DNA from: Chloracidobacterium sp.
GTDB taxonomy: Bacteria > Acidobacteriota > Blastocatellia > Pyrinomonadales > Pyrinomonadaceae
Length of the DNA stretch: 64,000 nucleotides
NCBI GenBank assembly: GCA_016711345.1
Contig: JADJTD010000001.1
Location: forward strand, 3,281,001 to 3,345,000
Direction: 5' to 3'
Below, one piece after another: positions 15,568 through 22,799 of this stretch. The notes under the pieces are model-generated. The model did no database searches, had not been told where the DNA came from, and saw nothing but the letters and a program-made list of their open reading frames with translations. The position numbers and the translations under genes are program-made. Numbering within the stretch: the stretch's first letter is position 1; each line of letters starts with the position of its first letter.

Positions 15568-17418
15568 ATGAATTCAGTTTTTAGAATTAATGCGCGTAGT
15601 GCGCCCTCGACACGGAGATCGCTTTCGCTTTTGTTTTTCGCAATGGCTGTCCTTGTTTTTTGCCTGCCGACGGTGTTTGCGGATACACCCGTTTGGTCGT
15701 TCAAAGGTGCGAAATGGTATTCGCTGATGGAGACCGGCAATGTGACTGCGGGCGTTTCCAACGGCGTTGTGATGCTTGACGGAGCGACGGGGAAACCGGT
15801 TTGGCAGCGGAGCGATCTTGGCGACATCAAAGAGGAAGAATACACAGACCTGCCGGGAACGCCGCTCATTCTTATTTCGGATAACAGCGGCTGGGCGCAG
15901 CGTAAGACGAAGATCACGGCACTTGATATGCTGACGGGCGCGACGGTTTGGCAGACGGACAAGATGCTCGGCTTCACGGTTGAAGCGACGCCTGTTTATA
16001 AAAAAGACATGATCGTGTTTATCACGATCCAGGACAATCGTCGCAACAAAGACAAGCCGGATCTGATCGCGCTGAAGATGTCCACGGGCGAACTTCTTTG
16101 GCAGAGCGAATATAGCGAAAAGGTTGATCTTTACGGCATTGAAAAGAAGAAACGCGGCGGGACGTCTGCGATGTTTCTCGGCAGCGGCGGCGGCGGAAGT
16201 GACCGCTTTGATCTGAGCGGCGAAAATCCGCCGATCATTGACGGCGATTCGATGTATATGACTTACGCCGGGCTGCATAAATATAATCTCGCTGACGGCA
16301 AACTTGTTTGGAAAACGATCTATGACGTGACCGACGGTTCGCTCAAAAATACCAATGGCCAAGCGCTTTTTGACGGTGATGTTATTTACACTTCGGCGCA
16401 GGGAATTATCAGGGCGATCGATAGAAACTCCGGTGCGATCAAGTGGACGACCAAAGATTTTGGTAAAGGCGGCATCGCCGAGATGCAGCTTTACAACGGC
16501 GTGATCTACGGACGCATGGGCGGACAATTCTTTAGCGGCAAGAAAGGTGAATGGCAAAAGAAGGGCCCGATCGGCGTCGTAGCTCTTGATAAAACTTCCG
16601 GCAACACGAACTGGATCTACACGGGTGCGAAAGAATCGATCACAAACATGATGATCTTGCCCGACGACAATTCGCTGCTCATCGCTGACGAAAAGAATCT
16701 GATCGGCCTCGACATGACGAGTCAGGGCAAGGTGAAAGAGGCTTACAAAATTCCGCTGAAATTCAAGTTCAAGGTCGGCGCGGGTGCGACTGCCGGTAAA
16801 GTTGCTGCGGTCGCTTTCGGCGGCATCGGCGGCTTTATGAAGAAAGGCCCGGACACGACTGACAATCCTGTTTCGCTTGTTCGACAGGAAAACGGAACGG
16901 TCGTGATTCGCGGAATGCAGCATTTGCTTGCGTTCAACCCGAAGACACGCGACATCGCCTGGTCCACAAAGTACGACGCTCCCGGCATTTCCGGCTGGCA
17001 GTCGATAGTGATGACGGCGATCACGATCACGGCAGCCGCGATGTCGCAGGGAATGGAAACGAGTTACGCACAGCGCGGCGACTATAATTCTGCGTTCAAC
17101 GAAAACTCGAACTTCCTCAACCTGATGCAGAGTTATCAGCTTACGATGGCGAAAAAGTATTCCGCCGCCAAGCAAGCCGGCAACGTCTATTACGTCCTGA
17201 CGACCGTCAAAGGCAAAGAGGAAAAAGGCTCCGGCCTCGTCGGCGTGAGTTTGATGACAGGCCAGCCTGTCAATCAGATCATCTTTAACGACAAAGAACC
17301 CGATTACGAAGTCGATGACGCTTCGGGCCGTATGTTCAACATGAAAAAAGGCGAACTGGCCGCCTACCAGATCAACGAGCAGGCAACGGCAGCTCCGGTT
17401 GAAGAAAAAGAGAAGTAA
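15568..17418 (+). CDS. Exported PQQ-like (BamB-type) beta-propeller protein
   Basis: A 616-residue protein with a signal peptide (about residues 18-39, ending VFADT). It contains repeated propeller blades with the WQ/W...G.LLWQ pattern (DGATGKPVWQ, DMLTGATVWQTDK, KMSTGELLWQ, NLADGKLVWK, DRNSGAIKWTT, DKTSGNTNWIYTG, NPKTRDIAWSTK), as in BamB and PQQ-binding-like repeat proteins. There is no quinoprotein dehydrogenase catalytic signature, so a scaffold or binding role is likely. An inserted Gly/Ala-rich helical segment (about 415-430) and another near 475 could be membrane-interacting. A terminator follows at 17442. Confidence 0.82.
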   Translation: MNSVFRINARSAPSTRRSLSLLFFAMAVLVFCLPTVFADTPVWSFKGAKWYSLMETGNVTAGVSNGVVMLDGATGKPVWQRSDLGDIKEEEYTDLPGTPLILISDNSGWAQRKTKITALDMLTGATVWQTDKMLGFTVEATPVYKKDMIVFITIQDNRRNKDKPDLIALKMSTGELLWQSEYSEKVDLYGIEKKKRGGTSAMFLGSGGGGSDRFDLSGENPPIIDGDSMYMTYAGLHKYNLADGKLVWKTIYDVTDGSLKNTNGQALFDGDVIYTSAQGIIRAIDRNSGAIKWTTKDFGKGGIAEMQLYNGVIYGRMGGQFFSGKKGEWQKKGPIGVVALDKTSGNTNWIYTGAKESITNMMILPDDNSLLIADEKNLIGLDMTSQGKVKEAYKIPLKFKFKVGAGATAGKVAAVAFGGIGGFMKKGPDTTDNPVSLVRQENGTVVIRGMQHLLAFNPKTRDIAWSTKYDAPGISGWQSIVMTAITITAAAMSQGMETSYAQRGDYNSAFNENSNFLNLMQSYQLTMAKKYSAAKQAGNVYYVLTTVKGKEEKGSGLVGVSLMTGQPVNQIIFNDKEPDYEVDDASGRMFNMKKGELAAYQINEQATAAPVEEKEK

Positions 17419-17441
17419 AGTCGGAAGGCTTTAGTAAATTA

Positions 17442-17473
17442 AAAAAGGCTGCAGTGAGAATCGCAGCCTTTTT
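17442..17473. terminator. Intrinsic terminator
   Basis: Perfect 11-bp inverted repeat AAAAAGGCTGC / GCAGCCTTTTT with a 10-base loop; A- and T-runs make it usable in both directions. Confidence 0.9.
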
Positions 17474-17537
17474 ATGTTAAATATGCAGCATCATGGATTG
17501 ACCGAAGTCAAGATGATGGCTGTCGGCGTTGCAAGGC

Positions 17538-17735
17538 GTGCGACGAGCGCCTTCAGAATTGCGCCCAGAGCAACGGCAAATGCGAGTTACAGTTCGATAT
17601 ATGCGGATTGATGTTCAACATATGCACGTTACACAATGCCATATGCGTGTGACATCTAGCCAGATGCGGCTGGCACTTTGATAAACGCACGTTTCATATC
17701 GGCAAGTGCGCGGCGCATTTCGCAAAGTGCGGGGA
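17538..17735. repeat. Degenerate tandem array with exact 21-nt period
   Basis: An R-TGCG-like pentamer (GTGCG, TTGCG, ATGCG, ATGCG, ATGCA, ATGCG, ATGCG, ACGCA, GTGCG, GTGCG) starts at 17538 and recurs every 21 bases, at 17559, 17580, 17601, 17622, 17643, 17664, 17685, 17706 and 17727, with no insertion or deletion. The other 16 bases of each unit are poorly conserved, although several units end CA-T/A/G. In the plus frame beginning with each pentamer the units read as heptads opening with a hydrophobic residue then Arg or His, broken by TGA TAA in the seventh unit. No intact gene is present. Confidence 0.75.
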
Positions 17736-17827
17736 AAAAAAAGGGCTCTTTTAAGTAGCTTTCAGCCAGTATTTATAAGGTTTTGTGAGAATTTGGCGAT
17801 TTCCCGACGGTTTCAGCCGTCTTCTTC

Positions 17828-18112
17828 CTAATCGTCGTCGGAATGGCTGCGTTTGTTGCGGTGTTTGCCTCGTTGGTGGTGATCGTCGCGGTTGTTGTTG
17901 CCGTTCGCGTTGTTGTTTGAATCGTCGTCGTCGCCGTTGTTTGCGTTGCGATTTGAATTGCGGTTTGAATTTCTATTGGAATTGCGGTTTTGGTTCTGGT
18001 TCTGGTTCTGTTCGGCGGCGGCGGATGTGGTTGCGACATCGGCAGCCGAGCCAACGACGAGAACGCCTGCCAGTAATACTAATCCTAATGTTGCTGCGAA
18101 TAGTTTTTTCAT
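17828..18112 (-). CDS. Asn-rich low-complexity secreted protein
   Basis: A 94-residue protein: signal peptide (about residues 1-24), an Ala/Thr linker, then Gln-Asn, Arg-Asn and Asn-Ser repeats and a C-terminal Asp/His/Arg-rich tail (DDDD, DDHHQ, SHSDDD). CAGGAGTG 8 bases upstream supports the ATG at 18112. The tail could bind divalent metals, and the Asn-rich repeats could be prion-like or disordered; both are inference. Antisense frames over this stretch are shadows of the low-complexity repeats. Confidence 0.75.
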   Translation of the reverse strand: MKKLFAATLGLVLLAGVLVVGSAADVATTSAAAEQNQNQNQNRNSNRNSNRNSNRNANNGDDDDSNNNANGNNNRDDHHQRGKHRNKRSHSDDD

Positions 18113-18176
18113 TTGTTATTTCACTCCTGATAACACAGTGTGTGGGAGCGGGCAGAAAAGACAGTGTTCTCATTAT

Positions 18177-18300
18177 GTTGAGTGTTTCGCCCTTACTCAC
18201 GTGCGGGCTTTTTGCAAACTAGCGTGCGGGCTTCTGCATGATTGGCTGTGTGTTTATTGTGTTGAGTGTATCGCCCTTACTAAGGTGCGGGCTTTTGCAC
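18177..18300. repeat. Palindromic extragenic repeat, family 1, tandem direct copies
   Basis: Two direct copies of a unit beginning TGTTGAGTGTxTCGCCCTTA start at 18177 and 18261 (84-base period), each containing a family-1 core ending GTGCGGGCTTTTxGCA; an extra partial core (GCGTGCGGGCTTCTGCA) lies at 18222-18238. The second copy contributes the stop codon and last residues of glnE. Confidence 0.8.
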
Positions 18301-20946
18301 AATATTGTCAAACGCTTCGCGGATGTTGAGGCGGTGGAGGGTTAGTTGTTCGAGCAGATCGGACGGCGATTCGAGATCCATGCGGGCGGCGATAGTTTTT
18401 AGAGCGATCTCGTTGGCAAGCGGAATCCGATTTGTGCGTCCGACAGTTAGACGCAGGTTGTGGTCCAGCGTCGAAAGAAATTCGTAACCGGCGAGCAGAT
18501 CCTTTAGCATTTCACCTTCTAACGAACCGGCGGCGGCGAGATGTCTGAGCATGAACGGCGTCGAACGGTCTTCGCTGTCGTCGGGCACATTGTCTCGCAA
18601 CTGTAGAAATCTCATCGCGAAATACACATCAAGCATTCCGCCGGAACCATACTTGATGTCGATCTCTTTGCTTCGGCGAGCGCGGGCACGCTGCTGTTCG
18701 AGGGAATGACGCACACGCACAGTTTCGGCGGCCAACTCTGCACTTTCAGTTTTCGCAGCACGGTTGTGAATGATAGTTCGCGTTTCTTTTTCGACCGCTT
18801 CGGCCAATGCGATATCGCCTCCGACCGCACGCAGCCGAACAAAAGCAAGCAGCTCCCAAATAGCAGCCGTCTCGCGCATATATCTTAGAAATGCATCACT
18901 CGAGATCGCCGTCAGGCCTTTTGAACCATACGGACGCAGGCGAAGATCAACCCTGTAAAGATTGCCGTCGCGCGTCATCGCCGAAATAATAGTCACCAGT
19001 ATTTCAACCGCACGACTGTAAAATTCGGCGTGCGTGACGCCTTCGGGAACGGGCGACGCGTCATCGTAAACGATCACCAGATCGAGATCTGAATCGTAAT
19101 CGAGGCCGCGTCCACCGAGCTTGCCGAGAGCGAGAATGACGAGCGGAAGATCGCCAACCTTCGTTGTATATTTTAACGCAAGCTCATCTTTTACGATCTC
19201 AAGCGCGGCGGCGATGCTTGCCTCAGCGAGGGCAGTTTGTAGACGCTTTGCGTCGCGTATCGTTATCGTTTCATGGACATCATGGACGACGATATCGAGC
19301 AATTGACGCGACCAAGTTTGTCGAATAGCCGCGAGACGCGGACGAAGGGAAGTCTCGCCTTCGCTCGTGACCGCGTCTTTCATGATCGTCGCGTAGTCCG
19401 GCTCGACAAATTCCGCATCGCTTTCAGCAACGTCGCCCGCAAGCCGCAAACTCGTCGCAAGCATCGCCGCAAAGTGCGGTGCAATAGTCGCGAAGTAAGA
19501 GTCACAACCGGAAGCGGTAGCGACTGGGTTCTTTTCTTCGCTTTCGAACAGGAGCCCAGTCGCTATCGCTCCCGGTTCTGACACTGCAGCGTCGCCAAAA
19601 ACTCGCGCGAAGATGCGGCTGACATTTTTTGTGTGATCTTTCAGCTCGCGTTCAAAATTGCCGCCCGCTGCAAATGTTACGCGATGCGCGATGAGTGCGC
19701 GTTTCTCAGCTTCGTCAGGAACAGTGTGCGTCTGGACGCCATTTTCCATCTGCAAAATATGTTCGGTACGTCGAAGAAATTCGTATGCGGACGACAGCTG
19801 CGTCAACTCTGCTTTCTTAAAATGCCCGCGATCAGTGAGCCGGGCGATGCTGATCAGCGTATGCGGACTGCGAAGCCATTTGTCTTTCCCGCCGTATGCA
19901 AGCTGCAGCGCTTGAGCAAGAAATTCAATCTCACGCACGCCGCCGCTTCCCAGCTTGACGTTGAAACCTCGCCGGTTGGTATTCTCGAGATCCATACGCT
20001 CTTTCGAACGGCGAACATTGGTGAGTGCGGCTTCGACAGTTTCATTTTCAGAAAAAACCAAACTCTCGATAGCCGCAAAATACTCTTTGAATAGATCGAC
20101 ATCGCCCGCGCAGCCGCGCGATCGGATCATCACTTGCCGCTCCCAACCGCGAGCTTCGTTTTTGTAATAGCGGATCGTGTCATTGACCGAAAGCGTCAAC
20201 GCACCAAGCGATCCGTGCGGTCGCAAACGGAGGTCAACTCGATAGGCTGCTTCCCCGGATTGCTGGCCGACAAGACGGCGAACGTGCTCGGCGAGCTTTA
20301 CAAAATACTCGCGGTTCGTGACCTTGTCGCGGCTGCCGCCGGTTGTGGTGCCTTCTTCGGAATACAGAAAAAGCAGATCGATGTCGGACGAATAATTTAG
20401 TTCGCGAGACCCGAGTTTTCCTAACGCAACAATGCAAAAGCGGACAGATTCGCCATCAGATCCGTTTGGAGTTCCAAATCGCGCGTCTGTTTCCTGACGA
20501 GCGATCTGTAGAGCCGATTCGAGGATCGCGTCGGCAAGATTAGAGATCTCTTCGGTGATCTCGGCGATCGTCGCAAGCCGCCGAATGTCGCGAAGATAAA
20601 TGCGCAGAAGTTCGCGGCGGCGAAATCGGGCAAAGACAACCTGCGGTTCGATATCGGCGTTTTCAGCGAAGAAATTTTCAAGCGATTCGAGCAGTTCTTC
20701 GGATGAACGCCCGCCTGATTCAGCCCGCCTTTTGTTAAGCCACCAGAGATATTCCGGATTTTGCAGCATCGTTGTGGCGAGCAGCGGACTGAACGCTGCG
20801 AGCGTTGCTACATCGGAGAGCAGGGCAACGTTGTTGACGAGTTTTGCGTGTTCGGTCGGATGCTTTTCTTCGAAACTGTCAAGAAAACGCCGCGCAGCGG
20901 CTGCGTCAGGCAATCCTGTAATGAGTTTTTCGATCTCGGGTTCCAC
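18280..20946 (-). CDS. glnE: Bifunctional glutamine synthetase adenylyltransferase/deadenylase
   Basis: Controls glutamine synthetase by adding or removing AMP. The 888-residue protein (somewhat shorter than the usual 940 or so) has both nucleotidyltransferase domains: the first with GSRELNYSSDIDLLF (about residue 180) and the second with GGRGLDYDSDLDLVI (about 615), each with its Gly-Ser/Gly-Gly and paired Asp residues. Start is GTG at 20946. Two oddities: a palindromic element at 19501-19582 is translated in frame as residues about 455-482, between the two domains, and the final residues QKPAP with the TAG stop come from a family-1 extragenic repeat. Both look like repeat insertions tolerated by the gene. 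Confidence 0.93.
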   Translation of the reverse strand: MEPEIEKLITGLPDAAAARRFLDSFEEKHPTEHAKLVNNVALLSDVATLAAFSPLLATTMLQNPEYLWWLNKRRAESGGRSSEELLESLENFFAENADIEPQVVFARFRRRELLRIYLRDIRRLATIAEITEEISNLADAILESALQIARQETDARFGTPNGSDGESVRFCIVALGKLGSRELNYSSDIDLLFLYSEEGTTTGGSRDKVTNREYFVKLAEHVRRLVGQQSGEAAYRVDLRLRPHGSLGALTLSVNDTIRYYKNEARGWERQVMIRSRGCAGDVDLFKEYFAAIESLVFSENETVEAALTNVRRSKERMDLENTNRRGFNVKLGSGGVREIEFLAQALQLAYGGKDKWLRSPHTLISIARLTDRGHFKKAELTQLSSAYEFLRRTEHILQMENGVQTHTVPDEAEKRALIAHRVTFAAGGNFERELKDHTKNVSRIFARVFGDAAVSEPGAIATGLLFESEEKNPVATASGCDSYFATIAPHFAAMLATSLRLAGDVAESDAEFVEPDYATIMKDAVTSEGETSLRPRLAAIRQTWSRQLLDIVVHDVHETITIRDAKRLQTALAEASIAAALEIVKDELALKYTTKVGDLPLVILALGKLGGRGLDYDSDLDLVIVYDDASPVPEGVTHAEFYSRAVEILVTIISAMTRDGNLYRVDLRLRPYGSKGLTAISSDAFLRYMRETAAIWELLAFVRLRAVGGDIALAEAVEKETRTIIHNRAAKTESAELAAETVRVRHSLEQQRARARRSKEIDIKYGSGGMLDVYFAMRFLQLRDNVPDDSEDRSTPFMLRHLAAAGSLEGEMLKDLLAGYEFLSTLDHNLRLTVGRTNRIPLANEIALKTIAARMDLESPSDLLEQLTLHRLNIREAFDNIVQKPAP
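19501..19582. repeat. Palindromic repeat, family 2, inside glnE
   Basis: Left arm 19501-19536 and right arm 19546-19582 are inverted copies; 26 of the first 30 positions from the outer ends match (cores AGCGGTAGCGACTGGG and, inverted, AGCGATAGCGACTGGG). A half copy lies upstream of sucD at 50261. It stays in frame through glnE. Confidence 0.8.
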
Positions 20947-20966
20947 GAGTTAAAATTACAACGCGG

Positions 20967-21842
20967 ATGGACAACGGACAAATCACAAAGCTAACTTTCG
21001 AGATCGAGGCAGCCGCGCGCAAGCAAAAGCTGGGCGAATATCTCTTTGATAATATGCGCGACCTCAGCAAAATGTACCTGCGCGAACTCATCAAAACAGG
21101 TAAATGCGAGGTTAACGGCTATTTCGTGAACTCGGGGTATCTACTGCGTGAAAATGATTTTATCGAGCTTGAGGCCGACCTTTCGCGCGGCACCGCAATG
21201 CGGCCGGAAGATGTTGCTCTCGATATTATTTTTGAGGATGCGGAAATGATCGTCGTCAACAAACCGACCGGAATGCTCGTTCACCCGTCGCACCGTGAGA
21301 ACAACGGAACGCTAATGAACGCGCTGAGTTTTTATTTGAACGCGAATTCGCCAAAGCTGATCCGTCCCGGTTTGCCGCATCGACTCGACAAACAAACTTC
21401 CGGTTTGCTCGTCGTTGCAAAGACAGCGAGAGCACATCGAATACTGTCGGAACATTTTATGAAGAAGTGTGTCGAGAAGCGGTATCTTGCGTTAGTCGAT
21501 GGCTTAGTCGAAGCGGACGACGGATCGTTGAATGCTCCGATCGGGCGTTTTGCAGATCTGAAATATTGGGGTGTGAAAGATGACGGCAAGATATCGGAAA
21601 CTAAGTTCCAGGTTCGCGAGAGATTTGCCGATACAACTCTGCTCGAACTTGAACCAGTTACTGGCCGCACAAATCAACTTCGAATTCATTGCGAGATGAT
21701 CGGCCATCCCATAGTCGGAGACATCCAGCGAGGCGGCAGGGAATTCAGCCGCCTATGCCTTCACGCATGGAAGTTGGCATTTCCACATCCGATTACGCGG
21801 GAAGTGTGTTATTTTGAAGCGCCGATCTCCTTTACCCCTTAA
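20967..21842 (+). CDS. RluA-family pseudouridine synthase
   Basis: Converts uridine to pseudouridine in RNA. The 291-residue protein has an N-terminal S4-like RNA-binding region (LGEYLFDNMRDLSKMYLRELIKTG) and a catalytic domain with the signature HRLDKQTSGLLVVAKT holding the catalytic Asp, followed by KRYLALVDG and the GRTNQLRIH segment. RluC versus RluD specificity cannot be fixed. The gene diverges from glnE (20 bases apart) and its last 11 bases overlap the convergent terC gene. Confidence 0.9.
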   Translation: MDNGQITKLTFEIEAAARKQKLGEYLFDNMRDLSKMYLRELIKTGKCEVNGYFVNSGYLLRENDFIELEADLSRGTAMRPEDVALDIIFEDAEMIVVNKPTGMLVHPSHRENNGTLMNALSFYLNANSPKLIRPGLPHRLDKQTSGLLVVAKTARAHRILSEHFMKKCVEKRYLALVDGLVEADDGSLNAPIGRFADLKYWGVKDDGKISETKFQVRERFADTTLLELEPVTGRTNQLRIHCEMIGHPIVGDIQRGGREFSRLCLHAWKLAFPHPITREVCYFEAPISFTP

Positions 21843-22614
21843 CAGCGGCTTGCTGGTCATCTTCCGAAAACTGCTTGTGTAAATGCACCGGAGGAGCTTT
21901 TTTGCGGAGCTTCATGTTTAAGATCTCGACCAGCACCGAGAATGCCATCGCGAAGTAGATGTAGCCTTTCGGAATGGTTTGGTGGAAACTCTCGGCGACC
22001 AGCATTACACCGATCAGCAAAAGAAATGAGAGTGCGAGCATTTTAATGGTCGGATGACGCTGAACAAATGCTCCGATCGAACCAGCGAAGAGCATCATGG
22101 CGATGATCGAGATTACGACCGCCGTTACCATTATGTAGATACCGTTCGAGCCGTAGGTAGTCGAGATCATGCCGACCGCCGTTATCACGCTGTCTAGCGA
22201 GAAGACGATGTCGAGCAGTACGATCTGCACAATTACACTGACGAAACCGGAATAACTCTTCTTGGAATCGTGTCCTTCTTCGCCTTCGAGCGAGCCGTGG
22301 ATCTCGTGCGTCGATTTGCCGATCAGAAAAAGGCCTCCGATGAGCAGAACCAGATCTTTGCCCGACAAGCCGTGTCCTGCGATGCTGAATAGCGGTTCAA
22401 CGAGACCGATAACCCATGAAAGCGAAAGCAGAAGCAAGATACGTATGCCCAGAGCTAAACCCAGGCCGATGTATCGAGCCTTCGGCTGCTGTTCAGGCGG
22501 CAGTTTGCCGGACAGGATCGAGATGAAAATTACGTTGTCGATGCCAAGCACGAGCTCAAGCACCGTTAGCGTAGCGAAAGCGATCCAAACTTGCGGGTCG
22601 GAGAGGAATTCCAT
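21832..22614 (-). CDS. TerC-family integral membrane protein
   Basis: A 260-residue membrane protein with about seven helices and the TerC signatures: TLTVLELVLGIDNVIFISIL near the N terminus with its acidic membrane residues, and DIVFSLDSVITAVGM in the middle. TerC proteins are linked to metal export, tellurite resistance and metalation of exported proteins. No ter operon partner is present, so a general metal-handling role is more likely than tellurite resistance. The 3' end overlaps the convergent pseudouridine synthase gene. Confidence 0.9.
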   Translation of the reverse strand: MEFLSDPQVWIAFATLTVLELVLGIDNVIFISILSGKLPPEQQPKARYIGLGLALGIRILLLLSLSWVIGLVEPLFSIAGHGLSGKDLVLLIGGLFLIGKSTHEIHGSLEGEEGHDSKKSYSGFVSVIVQIVLLDIVFSLDSVITAVGMISTTYGSNGIYIMVTAVVISIIAMMLFAGSIGAFVQRHPTIKMLALSFLLLIGVMLVAESFHQTIPKGYIYFAMAFSVLVEILNMKLRKKAPPVHLHKQFSEDDQQAAVKG

Positions 22615-22702
22615 ATTTTGTTAATTTGCCACAATCAGCAGCGATAGACAAAGTGAGTACGGATGATGATTACTAATAACTTCTATTTTTTGGTCAATGT
22701 TT

Positions 22703-22711
22703 TGGTATAAT
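22703..22711 (+). promoter_or_regulatory. Extended -10 promoter candidate
   Basis: TGGTATAAT (TATAAT at 22706-22711 with an extended TG) about 90 bases upstream of the propeller gene. No good -35 is seen. Confidence 0.35.
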
Positions 22712-22799
22712 TTCATTGACGTACTCCCTTTTCGTTCCACCATTTCCCGTCAACAAATCCTGTAATAATCTGCCAAAATTGAAATTAGGTATCAAATTC

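Noticed and set aside
15574..17175. 533-codon minus-strand open frame opposite the propeller gene
   Set aside because: It is antisense to a well-supported secreted propeller gene, has no ribosome site and a Arg/His/Val-biased composition typical of the reverse frame of this gene.
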